Shown here: positions 35,975 to 45,934 of the stretch, in pieces | Numbering within the stretch: position 1 is the stretch's first letter | Layout: the number at the start of each line of letters is the position of its first letter | NCBI RefSeq assembly: GCF_017744435.1 | Contig: NZ_JAGIBG010000024.1 | Span: forward strand, 1-64,000 | DNA: 64,000 bases | Reading direction: 5' to 3' | DNA from: Pseudomonas sp. | Lineage (GTDB): Bacteria; Pseudomonadota; Gammaproteobacteria; Pseudomonadales; Pseudomonadaceae | Translations under genes and position numbers: made by a program | The notes under the pieces: model-generated | What the model saw: the letters and a program-made list of their open reading frames with translations, nothing else | Databases searched by the model: none | Told to the model about the DNA's origin: nothing

Positions 35975-36255
35975 GTCTTCGCCTTGGCAGTACGGAATGG
36001 TGGCCATGCTGGCTGGGATTGATTAACCCAAGGTTAACCGTTCCTGTCGATGCTGCTGCTACGGTGCCGCATGTCGGTCTTCGACACGCCGCGACATATT
36101 GTCGGCTTGACTTTGCTTATGCCCATATTCTTGTTGTAAAGTTGACGAACAAGTCAGTTTTTCCTGACCCGCGTGACAAGGTTCTCACCCTTCCGAGTCC
36201 CCCGCACAAGAATCAAAAAAGATGGGCAGAAATTCTTCTGCCCAGAGGATCAAGC

Positions 36256-39087
36256 ATGTCCAACCGTGATATTTCCCGGCGCGCCTTCTTGCAAGGCGGC
36301 CTGATCGCTGGTGTCGGCGTGACCATGGCGCCACTTGGCAGCCAGGCATTCGCCGCCCTGATGGAGGAGCGCGTCACCACCTCGCCGCAAAAGTGGATGA
36401 ACCATGACGGCAAGGCGCGTTTTCGCAACGACGCGCTGTCCAAGGTCTGTGGCAACAAGGTCTTCGCCCGCGACATCCGCGCCAAGGACATGCCCGGCTG
36501 GCCAGCCCAGCAAGGCCACGCGCTGCTGCTCAAGGCGACCAAGGTCGACCGCATCTATACCGGCCATGACCTCAGCCTGCTCGGCGCCGACCTGCAACCG
36601 GACCGTATCGTCACCGCCGCCGACCTGGCGAAAGATGGCATCGCCTGGCCCGAGGCCCATTCGCCCGACCCGCTGCTGCCGCCCGGCCAGGTGCCGATGT
36701 TCATCGGCCATCCGGTGGCGATCCTGATCTGGCACGACTTCGAGCGCTTCCGTCAGGCCAAGCGCAAGCTGCAGTTCAATGACAAGGCGATCCAATACGG
36801 CGCCCAGGCCCCGCTGTACCAGCGTGACCCCTATGGCAGCTTCCGCTTCGTGCGTGTGGGCGGCGCCACGCCGTTCGACGACGATGAATTCTCCAGTCTG
36901 AAGAATTCCATGCTGTTCCCGACCATCCTCAACCGCAAACCGGTGTGGTCGAAGCAGCCCAACCAGCACGGCGACCTGACCGAGCAGGGCCTGTTCTACG
37001 CCAAGCGCATGGGCGAGCAACTGGACAACCCGCCCGAGGACTGGCTGGTGTTCGACGAGCGCTACAAGACGCCGTCGATCGAGCCCGCTGCCCTGGAGCC
37101 GGACAACGGCAACGGCTGGTACGACCCGGCGACCGGTACGCTGCACTTCGTGGTTGCGACCCAGTGCCCGTTCGAAGTGGCGCAGGAATGCGTGCACATG
37201 ATCAAGCCGTCGCGCTTCGCCCTGAACACGCTGAACATGCACCCGGGCTACACCGTGGGCTATGGCTCCAAAGACAACAACATCTTCGTCTTCTACGCCG
37301 CCGTGGCCGCGCTGTATGGCGCCGGAGTGCCGATCCGCCTGGCCAACGACCGCTACGAGCAGTTCCAGAGCGGCATCAAGCGCCATGCCTTCGACATCCG
37401 CTACCAGCTGGCCGTGGACAAGAAGGACAACCGCTTCAAGATCTTCCGCGCCGACATGAGCTGTGACGGCGGCGGGCGCATCAACTACAGCCCGTCGGTG
37501 GCTGCGGTGGGCGCCACGGCGGCGCAGTCGATCTACTACATGCCGCAGAACGACCTGTCGGTGACCGCCTACTTCTCCCGCGGTGTCGAGGCCGGCTCCA
37601 TGCGCGGTTACGGCACCCTGCAGACCATGGCCGCCACCGAGATGATGGTGGATGAAATTGCCGGTCGCCTGGGTGTCGATGCCATCGACCTGCGCCGTGC
37701 CAACGCACTGAAATCGGGGATGAAGAACACCCAGGGTGCGGTTCCGGCCGGTGCCCTGCGTTTGTACGAGATCCTCGACAAGGCCGCCGTGCATGACTGG
37801 TGGCGCAACCGCGATGCCCGCAAGCAGCAGATGGACGCCAAGGACCCGGACCACTGGTACGGCGTCGGCTTCGCCATTTGCCAGAAGGACTTCGGCACCG
37901 GCTCCGAGTCGCCGATGGCGAGCGTCGAGTTCACTGCGGATGGCCGCATCAGCCTGCGCCACATCGGCACCGAGCTGGGCACTGGCATGTCCACTTCCCA
38001 GGCGCTGGTGGTCAGCGATTTCCTCGGCCGCTCGGCCGATGAGGTGAAGACCGCCGTCACCGAATGGCCGGAGTTGCAGCTGACCACCAGCGGTAATCCG
38101 TACCTGATCAGCCAGCCCGAGCAGGACGCCGCATTGCGCAACCCGCGCTGGGTGGGCAAGCTGGCCTCGCCGTCGTCGGCGACCAACTCGGCGTTCTACT
38201 TCAGCCACGCCACCCGCGAAGCGGCTCGCGTGCTGTTCAACCATGGCCTGTGGCCGGCGGCCATGGCCATCTGGAGCCAGGGCCCGCATGGCGGCCAGGC
38301 CAACCCGCTGGTGGTACGCCGCGAGAACGCGGTGTGGGTCAACGGCGAACTTACAGGCAATGGCCTGTCGCCGATCCCGTTCGCCCAGTTGGCACAGAAA
38401 GCCCATGAGATGGGGCTGGTCACTGGCGTCAGCGTGCACGGTTTCAACCGCTGGAGCTGGGCCGAGGCCGACTTCGTCATCGACGGCGTGCGCGAGCGCT
38501 TCCCGCTCGATGCCGTGGCGGTGAAGTACGGCGACGGCGCGGTCAATGCCAAGAAAGCGCAGATGAGCAGCCACGGCTATCACCTGCTCGACCGGCAGAA
38601 CGCCGCCTACCCGGATACCCAGCTGAACAACGCCATGGTCACCTACTACAGCCCGGTGGCGACCATCGTCGAGGTCAAGGTCAACAAAGGTACCCACGAG
38701 GTTCAGGTACTCAACCACCACAGTTGGGTCGAGTGCGGCCGTGTGCTGGTGCCGGAACTGGTCAAGGGCCAGCTCGAAGGCGGTATCGCCATGGGCATCG
38801 GCCATGCACTGACTGAAGAAATGCCGTTGTACGAGGGCGGGCCCGGGGAGGGCGACTGGAACTTCAACCGCTACCGCCTGCCGCACGCACGCGATGTGGC
38901 GGTGTGGAAGCAGACCAGCGAAATCCTCCCGCCGCTGTCACCGACCGACCCGTCCAAGGGCATCGCCGAAGTGGTGATGATCCCGGTCGTCGGTGCCATC
39001 GGCAACGCCGTGGCGCATGCCATTGGCAAGCGCGTGCGCGATCTCCCCATCACCCCAGCCCGTATCAAGGAGGCCCTCAATGGCTAA
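36256..39087 (+). CDS. Xanthine dehydrogenase/aldehyde oxidase-family molybdopterin-binding subunit
   Basis: Tat signal SRRAFLQGG; SMRGYGTLQ, GTELGTGMSTSQ motifs. Confidence 0.88.
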   Translation: MSNRDISRRAFLQGGLIAGVGVTMAPLGSQAFAALMEERVTTSPQKWMNHDGKARFRNDALSKVCGNKVFARDIRAKDMPGWPAQQGHALLLKATKVDRIYTGHDLSLLGADLQPDRIVTAADLAKDGIAWPEAHSPDPLLPPGQVPMFIGHPVAILIWHDFERFRQAKRKLQFNDKAIQYGAQAPLYQRDPYGSFRFVRVGGATPFDDDEFSSLKNSMLFPTILNRKPVWSKQPNQHGDLTEQGLFYAKRMGEQLDNPPEDWLVFDERYKTPSIEPAALEPDNGNGWYDPATGTLHFVVATQCPFEVAQECVHMIKPSRFALNTLNMHPGYTVGYGSKDNNIFVFYAAVAALYGAGVPIRLANDRYEQFQSGIKRHAFDIRYQLAVDKKDNRFKIFRADMSCDGGGRINYSPSVAAVGATAAQSIYYMPQNDLSVTAYFSRGVEAGSMRGYGTLQTMAATEMMVDEIAGRLGVDAIDLRRANALKSGMKNTQGAVPAGALRLYEILDKAAVHDWWRNRDARKQQMDAKDPDHWYGVGFAICQKDFGTGSESPMASVEFTADGRISLRHIGTELGTGMSTSQALVVSDFLGRSADEVKTAVTEWPELQLTTSGNPYLISQPEQDAALRNPRWVGKLASPSSATNSAFYFSHATREAARVLFNHGLWPAAMAIWSQGPHGGQANPLVVRRENAVWVNGELTGNGLSPIPFAQLAQKAHEMGLVTGVSVHGFNRWSWAEADFVIDGVRERFPLDAVAVKYGDGAVNAKKAQMSSHGYHLLDRQNAAYPDTQLNNAMVTYYSPVATIVEVKVNKGTHEVQVLNHHSWVECGRVLVPELVKGQLEGGIAMGIGHALTEEMPLYEGGPGEGDWNFNRYRLPHARDVAVWKQTSEILPPLSPTDPSKGIAEVVMIPVVGAIGNAVAHAIGKRVRDLPITPARIKEALNG

Positions 39088-39616
39088 CCGTCCACTGCAA
39101 CTGACCCTCAACGGTCAACCGGTCGGCCCGGTCGAGGTCCCTGATGACCTGGCGATGATCGACTACCTGCACGAACACCAGAACCTGACCGGTTCCCGCC
39201 TGGGCTGCGGCCAGGGCATCTGCCACGCTTGCGTGGTGATCGTCGACAACCCCGACGGCACCAGCGAGGAAGTGCGCACCTGCATCACTGGCGCGCATTA
39301 CTTCGAAGGCAAGAAGGTTCGTACCATCGAAGGCCATGCCAAGCAGGATGAGGCCGGCAACCTGACGCTGAACCCGATCCAGCAGAAGTTCGTCGACCTG
39401 TTCGCCTTCCAGTGCAGCTATTGCGCGCCGGGCTTCGTCAACGCCGCCACGGTGCTGGTGGAAACCGCCCAGCGCCAGCCGCTGAAGAAGAGCGAAGTGG
39501 AAGACCGTATCGAAGCCAGCCTCGGCCACCACATCTGCCGCTGCACCGGGTACGTGCGTTACTACGACGCCACCCGCACGGTGCTCAATGACCTTGGCCT
39601 GGTCAAGGAGGGTTGA
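39080..39616 (+). CDS. (2Fe-2S)-binding subunit of molybdenum hydroxylase
   Basis: GSRLGCGQGICHACVV and CSYCAPGF...CRCTGY iron-sulfur motifs. Confidence 0.93.
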   Translation: MANRPLQLTLNGQPVGPVEVPDDLAMIDYLHEHQNLTGSRLGCGQGICHACVVIVDNPDGTSEEVRTCITGAHYFEGKKVRTIEGHAKQDEAGNLTLNPIQQKFVDLFAFQCSYCAPGFVNAATVLVETAQRQPLKKSEVEDRIEASLGHHICRCTGYVRYYDATRTVLNDLGLVKEG

Positions 39617-39618
39617 GC

Positions 39619-40830
39619 ATGGGCATCGTTCGTAGCACGCTCGCGCTGGCCCTGGGCCTTGCCGTCGTTTCGCTGGCCCAGGCGGCCGATGAGGCGCAGG
39701 TCAAGCGTGGTGAATACCTGGCCCGTGCCGCCGACTGCATGGCCTGCCACACGGCCGAAGGCGGTGCCCCGTTTGCCGGTGGCCTGCCGATCCATTCGCC
39801 GTTCGGCACCATCTATGGCAGCAACATCACCCCGGACAAGCAGTACGGTATCGGCAACTATACGGCCGACGAATTCTTCGCCGCAGTCACCGAAGGCAAG
39901 CGCAAGGATGGCGCCAACCTCTACCCGGCGATGCCGTACACCTCGTACCACCTGATCACGCGCGAGGACTCCGATGCGATCCTCGCGTACCTGATGACCG
40001 TGCCGCCGATCAACCGCCCGGCGCCGCAGACGGCGTTGAGCTTCCCGTTCAACGTGCGCCTGGGGCTGACCGGCTGGAACATGCTCTATGGCAAGAGCGT
40101 GCAACTGCAGCCGACCGAGGGCAAAAGCCCGGCCTGGCAGCGTGGGCAGTACATGGTCGAGGTGATGGGACATTGCGGCGAATGCCACACGCCACGTAAC
40201 GCCATCGGCGCCCTGCAGCAGGACCAGCGCCTGAGCGGCGGCCTGCTCGGAGGCTACCTGGCGCCGAGCCTGCTGGCCCAGGACCTGGCCGACCGCGGCT
40301 GGACCCAGCCGGACCTGACCACCTTCCTCAAGCACGGCATCAGTGCCCAGGGCAGCATGTTCAACGAGATGTTCCCGGTGGTGCACCACAGCACCCAGCA
40401 TCTGCAAGACGCCGACCTGGCGGCCATGGCCACCTACCTGCTCGGCGACCAGCCGCCGCCGGCCAAGCAGATCAAGGCCGTTGCCCTGGAGCAGATGAGT
40501 GACAGCGCCAAGCGCGGCCATCAGCAGTACCTCAACGTCTGCGCCGGCTGCCATGGTGTCGACGGCGAGGGCAAGCCACACATCGCGGTGGCCATGAACG
40601 GCAACACGGTGCTGCGCCAGGCCGACTCGCGCAACCTGGTCAAGGCCATCCGCGACGGTATCCGTGAGCAGCAGTTCACCGGCTTCGAGCGCATGCAGCC
40701 GATGCCGGGCTTCGCCGACAAGCTCGACGACCAGCAAGTGACGGACATGGTCAACTACCTGCGCCAGGCCTGGGGTGGATTGCCCGGCGACCTGACCGTA
40801 CAGCAGCTCGCCGAGCTGAAGGCGGAGTAA
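39619..40830 (+). CDS. Membrane-associated triple-haem c-type cytochrome (dehydrogenase electron acceptor)
   Basis: Three CxxCH motifs (CMACH, CGECH, CAGCH), signal peptide. Confidence 0.92.
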   Translation: MGIVRSTLALALGLAVVSLAQAADEAQVKRGEYLARAADCMACHTAEGGAPFAGGLPIHSPFGTIYGSNITPDKQYGIGNYTADEFFAAVTEGKRKDGANLYPAMPYTSYHLITREDSDAILAYLMTVPPINRPAPQTALSFPFNVRLGLTGWNMLYGKSVQLQPTEGKSPAWQRGQYMVEVMGHCGECHTPRNAIGALQQDQRLSGGLLGGYLAPSLLAQDLADRGWTQPDLTTFLKHGISAQGSMFNEMFPVVHHSTQHLQDADLAAMATYLLGDQPPPAKQIKAVALEQMSDSAKRGHQQYLNVCAGCHGVDGEGKPHIAVAMNGNTVLRQADSRNLVKAIRDGIREQQFTGFERMQPMPGFADKLDDQQVTDMVNYLRQAWGGLPGDLTVQQLAELKAE

Positions 40831-40833
40831 ACC

Positions 40834-41805
40834 GTGCAGCATCTCGATCTCCAGGTCATCAGCCAGGCGCTGCAGTGGTCGTGCAATGGCCAGCGGGTGT
40901 GGTTGTGCACGGTGCTCGCCACCTACGGCTCGGCGCCGCGTGCGCCGGGCTCGCTGCTGGCGGTCAACGCCAGCGGCCAGTGGCTGGGTTCGCTGTCGGG
41001 TGGTTGCGTCGAAGATGACTTCCTCGAACGCGTGGCGCGGGGCGAATTCCCCGAGCCGATTGCCATCGTGCGCTATGGCGATGGCAGCGACCCGCGTTCG
41101 AGCATTCGCCTGCCCTGCGGCGGTGTGCTCGAGGTGCTGGTGGAAAACCTGCCGGCCGACTGTGAGGTGCAGGCCCACCTGCGTGAGCTGCAAGGCGCGC
41201 TGCGTGGCCAGCGTCGGTTGTTGCGCGAGGTGAGCCTGCCGCAAGGTGAGCGCATCGTGGTCGACGACCACAGCCAGGGGCCGCGCGTGGAACGCGAAAG
41301 TGGCCGCGTGCGCTTGCGTGTCGGCGCTGCCCAGCGCCTGCTGCTGGCTGGCTACTCCAGCGTCGCGCATTTCTGCGCCGAATTCGGTAAGGGAATGGGC
41401 TTTGAAGTCATTCTCTGCGACCCGCGTGACGAGGTGCTTGAAGGCGTGGTGCTGGACGGCATCGAGGTGCGCCGCGAGCTGCCGTCGGAGTTCATCGCCA
41501 ATGGCGGTTGCCATGCCGACACGGCGGTGGTTGCATTGACCCATGATCCGAAAATCGATGACCTGGCCATGCTTGAAGCAGTGCGTACCGAAGCGTTCTA
41601 TATCGGCGTGATGGGCTCGAAGGCCACCTCCGACAAGCGTCGCGAACGCTTGCAGCGCATCGGCGGCCTGGGCGATGGCGAGCTGGCGCGGATCCACGCG
41701 CCGATCGGCCTCAACCTGGGCAGCAAGACCCCGGCCGAGATCGCCCTGGCGGTGCTCGCCGATATCCTGCGCCTGCGCAATGGCATCGGGCGGGCGGCGC
41801 TGTGA
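40834..41805 (+). CDS. XdhC-family molybdenum hydroxylase maturation protein
   Basis: TVLATYGSAPRAPGSLLAV...GSLSGGCVEDD; YIGVMGSKATSDKR. Confidence 0.9.
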   Translation: MQHLDLQVISQALQWSCNGQRVWLCTVLATYGSAPRAPGSLLAVNASGQWLGSLSGGCVEDDFLERVARGEFPEPIAIVRYGDGSDPRSSIRLPCGGVLEVLVENLPADCEVQAHLRELQGALRGQRRLLREVSLPQGERIVVDDHSQGPRVERESGRVRLRVGAAQRLLLAGYSSVAHFCAEFGKGMGFEVILCDPRDEVLEGVVLDGIEVRRELPSEFIANGGCHADTAVVALTHDPKIDDLAMLEAVRTEAFYIGVMGSKATSDKRRERLQRIGGLGDGELARIHAPIGLNLGSKTPAEIALAVLADILRLRNGIGRAAL

Positions 41806-42368
41806 GTGTGGTGGCGTTGGTGTTGGCGGCTGGCAGCAGCGTGCGTTTCGGTGCTGACAAGCGCCGCGCGCTGATGGCAGATGGTCGCAGCTTGCTGGTG
41901 CACAGTGTCGAACGTGCCTGCACGGTCTTCGATGACGTGCGGGTAGTGTTGCGTGACGGCGAGCGGGGAGAGGAGCTGGGGCTACCACCGGCGTGCCGGG
42001 TCATCGGCAGTGCCGATTTCACGCAGGGCTTAGGCCATAGCCTGGCGGCTGGCGCTGCTTCGCTGGCCGACAGCGAGGCGCAGGCGGTGGCGATTCTGCT
42101 GGGTGACATGCCCTGGGTGGAGCCCGCGACCCTGGGCTTGCTTGCACGCGAGGCCGGTGGGTCGACGATTGTACTGCCTTGTCATGCCGGGCAGCAGGGC
42201 CATCCGGTGTTGTTCGGGCGTGATTTCTGGCCAGCGCTTGAGCGGCTGACGGGCGATGAAGGGGCGCGTTCGGTCGTGAAGGCCCATCCGGACCATTGCG
42301 TCAGGCTGGCAGTCGAGGATGCTGGCGTGCTGCGGGATGTCGATACGCCCGATGCTCTGCGCCAATGA
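41802..42368 (+). CDS. MocA-like molybdenum cofactor nucleotidyltransferase
   Basis: LVLAAGSSVRFGADKR and LLGDMPWV motifs, overlaps xdhC-like gene. Confidence 0.88.
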   Translation: MSVVALVLAAGSSVRFGADKRRALMADGRSLLVHSVERACTVFDDVRVVLRDGERGEELGLPPACRVIGSADFTQGLGHSLAAGAASLADSEAQAVAILLGDMPWVEPATLGLLAREAGGSTIVLPCHAGQQGHPVLFGRDFWPALERLTGDEGARSVVKAHPDHCVRLAVEDAGVLRDVDTPDALRQ

Positions 42369-42377
42369 GCCTCGGTT

Positions 42378-43010
42378 CTACTCATCTTCTTCATCATCGA
42401 ATGCACAAGGTTCCAGTTCGCCAAGCTGGGAAAGCAGAATCAGATGCACGTCGGCCTTGAGCCGCTGGAGATTGGCCAGGCTGGCAGGCCCACCCAGCAT
42501 CAACGCCGGGACGAAACCATACATCTCGTCAGGCGCCAACGTCCCCAGGGTTTCCCTGGCCGATTCGAACAGGCCCAGGTCGATTCCTTCAGTCATGACC
42601 CACATGAGCAGCCCCTGGATCTTCGCGTCTCGTTCTTCGTCGGTCGAGCTGCAAGCGCCATCGATGTATTGGGACGCGTAGGCAGTGATGGTTAGGACTG
42701 AGCCGGTTTCTTCGCCCCAGAGGTACAGTTCGCCGAACGCGCTGCGGGCGATGAGGTGGTAGGTGTCGCGGGTTTCGAAGGGGGTGCCTGCCAGCCAGTA
42801 CGCCACGACGTCTTCGTACTCCTGCGGGTTGACCATCCAGAACAGACCGCCACCGTAGCCGCACCAGCCGTGGTCATGCCAGTAGGTCAGGAGTTGGTTT
42901 GGGAGTTTGCCTTGGTAGTGATCCAGAGCGGCAGGCGGGACGGGCTGGTGGCCGATGGGGTTGTTGAAGGTTTCGAGGAAGATGGAGAAGAGTACGTTCA
43001 TGTTTTTCAC
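42378..43010 (-). CDS. GAD-like/DUF1851 domain protein (T6SS immunity homolog, copy 3)
   Basis: Shares YxGKLPxxLLxYWxxHGWCGYGxGxFWxVNPQEYE and DEMYGFVPALxxGGP with the two neighbouring genes. Confidence 0.82.
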   Translation of the reverse strand: MKNMNVLFSIFLETFNNPIGHQPVPPAALDHYQGKLPNQLLTYWHDHGWCGYGGGLFWMVNPQEYEDVVAYWLAGTPFETRDTYHLIARSAFGELYLWGEETGSVLTITAYASQYIDGACSSTDEERDAKIQGLLMWVMTEGIDLGLFESARETLGTLAPDEMYGFVPALMLGGPASLANLQRLKADVHLILLSQLGELEPCAFDDEEDE

Positions 43011-43024
43011 GCCTATGAGTGTGG

Positions 43025-43642
43025 TTAGATGTCAGAAAAGCTGTAGGGTGTGAGGGGACAAATCTGAGAGAGCAGCATCAAGTGTTCCATGGTCTTGACT
43101 TTCTCGAGGTGGGAAAGCTCGCATGGCCCACCGAATGTCAAAGCGGGGACGAAACCATACATTTCATCGTGCTTAAGCACGCCTAGTTTTTTCTTTGCAG
43201 ATTCGAACATGTCATCGAAATCAACAGATGCCTTTTCTTTACTGAGGAAAAAACTTTGGACCTCCCTATCCATGTCAGTTGCCGTCAACTCATAGTTGCT
43301 ACCTCTGTATCGCGAGATGTGAGCCAGGATTTTTACGGAAAAGCCTGTTTTCTCCCCAAGTAAATACAGGTCGCCAAACGCGCCGCGAGCAATGATGTGA
43401 TATTTATCTTTATTTTCCAATGGGGTGCCTGCAATAAGTGAGGCGATTACGCCTTCGTATTCCTGGGGATTGACGGTCCAAAATATTCCGTCGCCATATC
43501 CGCACCAACCATGCTCCATCCAATACTGCAGAAGTTTATCTGGTAGCTTCCCCTTGTAACGCTCTAGGGTCGATGTGGGTACCTCCTGCCTGTGCGTATG
43601 CTCCCCGAACTCTTCAATAAAAACAGAAAATGCTTCATCCAT
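43025..43642 (-). CDS. GAD-like/DUF1851 domain protein (T6SS immunity homolog, copy 2)
   Basis: Same motifs as 42378..43010. Confidence 0.82.
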   Translation of the reverse strand: MDEAFSVFIEEFGEHTHRQEVPTSTLERYKGKLPDKLLQYWMEHGWCGYGDGIFWTVNPQEYEGVIASLIAGTPLENKDKYHIIARGAFGDLYLLGEKTGFSVKILAHISRYRGSNYELTATDMDREVQSFFLSKEKASVDFDDMFESAKKKLGVLKHDEMYGFVPALTFGGPCELSHLEKVKTMEHLMLLSQICPLTPYSFSDI

Positions 43643-43697
43643 TATGATCTCCAGTCTGTCTTGGTTGTGATTATTATCCAGGGGTGGAATCTCCTGT

Positions 43698-44309
43698 TTA
43701 TATATAGGGTCTGAGGTCTGAAAGTTGAGCTAGAAAGCTCAGGTGTTCCACCGACTTGACCTTTTCAAGTTGGTTGAGCGACCCCGGTCCACCCAACATT
43801 ATGGCGGGAGTGAATCCATACATTTCATCTGCAGCAAGGGCGCCCAGCTTTGCGTAGGCGGGCTCGAACATGTCTCCGTAGTCGTTGGAGTCAAGACTAA
43901 TTGATAGAAGAAATGCGGGGAACCCTTTGTCCAGGTCTTCGCCGCTGTAAATTGATGTTCGGGTCACGAAGCTTGACAAAATGCTGGTAATTTTTAGTGA
44001 AGCGCCTGTTTTTTCACCCCAGAAATACATGTCCCCGAAAGCACTGCGTGCGATAAGGTGATATTTGTCATGTTTCGAATGTTCAGTGTCGTCTAGCCAG
44101 GCGTCGACTACGCATTCGTACTCTTTGGGGTTTACCAGCCAGAAGATGCCTTTTCCGAACCCGCTCCATCCATATTGGCTCCAGTGTTCTAGGAGCTGAT
44201 GGGGTAGTTTTCCCTTGTATCGCTCAATGCTGGTATTAGGCACGATTTGTCGGCAGGTTGGTGGGCCTATTTTTTCTGCTAATCTAGCGAATAACCTGTC
44301 CATTTTCAC
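43698..44309 (-). CDS. GAD-like/DUF1851 domain protein (likely cognate immunity, copy 1)
   Basis: Same motifs; directly downstream of the toxin gene. Confidence 0.82.
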   Translation of the reverse strand: MKMDRLFARLAEKIGPPTCRQIVPNTSIERYKGKLPHQLLEHWSQYGWSGFGKGIFWLVNPKEYECVVDAWLDDTEHSKHDKYHLIARSAFGDMYFWGEKTGASLKITSILSSFVTRTSIYSGEDLDKGFPAFLLSISLDSNDYGDMFEPAYAKLGALAADEMYGFTPAIMLGGPGSLNQLEKVKSVEHLSFLAQLSDLRPYI

Positions 44310-44318
44310 TCCTGGTGT

Positions 44319-45665
44319 TTAGCATCTGTGCAGTTTTACATTTAGGAAAGTTTTATTTCGCATTGAGATTGGTACTGCTTCTGCTGCAGTTGCAAGGCTT
44401 TGGATTTTGGTTCTCCACTGCGGGCCAATCGTTGAGTTGACTTGTCGGTCACCAAAGCCTCCAATGACATCCTTGCCGCCAGCGAACAAGTCAGGATTAT
44501 GAAGCGCCGCTATCGTTGACATCTCCCTTTTCGCCTTTTTTGTAGCAAGCTCTTCTGCTTCCAAGTAATCATAATCTTGAAGGAATTCTTCTAGAAAGCG
44601 GTTGATGAAGGCATCCTCCTGATCTCTCCTCGCGCGCTTGGCATTGTTTGGGTTCCGAAGTATAGGGTCGGCAATGTTCTGCAGGAACTCCTGAACGGTT
44701 AAGTTGTTCATGCCTTTCTCTTGGCCGCCCAGTTGGCGGTCAAATTCTCCAATTTTAGAGTTTGGTAGCTTATCCGCCTTAAAGCAGTCGACGTTATACA
44801 GCTTCATGGTACCCGGCTTGCTCTTTGCCGGCTCCCTGTCTTTCCCCGCAGACCGATTCGGCTGAGCAGGTGGTGGTTCACCTACTGCCCCTTTGCGCCG
44901 CTCCGGTACCTGCAGGTCCGGCCGTTTCTTCAAAGCCTCCTCGTGCTTGAGCATCCACTGCCCAATCCGCGAGCCTTTCTTGCTGGCGGCCATTTCCTGG
45001 GCAAGCACACCCGCGTTGCCACCCCCGCGGGTGAGGTAAGACGCCATGGCGCCCAACAGCAGCATCACCACTTCCACATGCCCGGTGGCGATGAAATGCG
45101 CTGCCTGGTCGATGGCAAACGGGTTGTCCTGGCTGAACGCGTTCAGCCCTTCTTCACCGCGGGTGCCTTCCCAGGCGATGCCGATGCCGTCGAGGTAGTA
45201 CTCGCCGATACGCGGCAGGCCGTCGACGAAGAATTCGGCAAGAGAGGCGATGCCCAGTGCGCCGAGAATCCAGCCGCTGACCTTGAAGCCGATGGCAGTG
45301 CCCGCGACGCCACCGGGAATGGCTCCGGCACCTCCCGCGAAAGCGCCGATGCCGGCACCGAGCAGGCCGCCGGTGAGGGCGCTGCCAGCGACGATCATCG
45401 CCATCTGTTCGGCGACGCTGATCAGGTCGTTGAGGATGTTTTTGATGTCGAGGTCGGCAAAGCGTTGGCGCAGCAGGTCGCCGGCTACCCATTCGGCCTT
45501 GTGGAATGCGCGCCGCACGGTGTCCACGCGGCGCAGGTTGAGGGCCAGTGACGGTACTTCTTCGTTGAGGTAGGTACGGAAATGGGCACCTCCTTGATAG
45601 CCCATTTCATCGGTGATGCGTGTTTCGATATCGCGCCAGGTGGGCACGATTTGCCAGAGCAGCAT
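44319..45665 (-). CDS. Tde1-like effector: glycine-zipper N-terminal region plus C-terminal Ntox15-type DNase domain
   Basis: ALHNPDLFAGGKDVIGGFGDRQVNSTIGPQW (HxxD motif HNPD) and AGSALTGGLLGAGIGAFAGGAGAIPGGVAG glycine zipper. Confidence 0.82.
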   Translation of the reverse strand: MLLWQIVPTWRDIETRITDEMGYQGGAHFRTYLNEEVPSLALNLRRVDTVRRAFHKAEWVAGDLLRQRFADLDIKNILNDLISVAEQMAMIVAGSALTGGLLGAGIGAFAGGAGAIPGGVAGTAIGFKVSGWILGALGIASLAEFFVDGLPRIGEYYLDGIGIAWEGTRGEEGLNAFSQDNPFAIDQAAHFIATGHVEVVMLLLGAMASYLTRGGGNAGVLAQEMAASKKGSRIGQWMLKHEEALKKRPDLQVPERRKGAVGEPPPAQPNRSAGKDREPAKSKPGTMKLYNVDCFKADKLPNSKIGEFDRQLGGQEKGMNNLTVQEFLQNIADPILRNPNNAKRARRDQEDAFINRFLEEFLQDYDYLEAEELATKKAKREMSTIAALHNPDLFAGGKDVIGGFGDRQVNSTIGPQWRTKIQSLATAAEAVPISMRNKTFLNVKLHRC

Positions 45666-45874
45666 GAGGCGTCTCCCTGCCAGTTTTGTGCAGGGAAATC
45701 ACATCATGGAGTGGATGTGGGAAGTTCCTGAGTCGATTGTAGGAATAGTCTATTTCGTTGTTGTTGGTGGTGGTGGGGCCGGATTGAGGTGTTGCCGCGA
45801 TGGGTAGGGCTGGAGGGATTTGCCGCTTTTGAGATCGAGCGCTGAAAACATCAAGGCGAACACAAAAAGGTCCA

Positions 45875-45895
45875 TAATCCCCCCTTAATCCCCCC
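45875..45895 (+). promoter_or_regulatory. Tandem direct repeat TAATCCCCCC-T-TAATCCCCCC (11-bp period), likely response-regulator operator
   Basis: Exact repeats at 45875-45884 and 45886-45895, 40 bp upstream of the regulator start. Confidence 0.6.
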
Positions 45896-45934
45896 ATAGT
45901 GCAATGCCAGCCACACCACTCCGGGAGCCTCACC

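Noticed and set aside
36019-36255. N-terminal extension of the molybdenum hydroxylase ORF (start 36019)
   Set aside because: Sequence before MSNRDISRRAFLQGG is not protein-like for this family; the Tat signal marks the start at 36256.
36250-38886. 878-aa minus-strand ORF opposite the molybdopterin subunit
   Set aside because: Antisense shadow; the + strand frame has clear Tat signal and molybdenum hydroxylase motifs.
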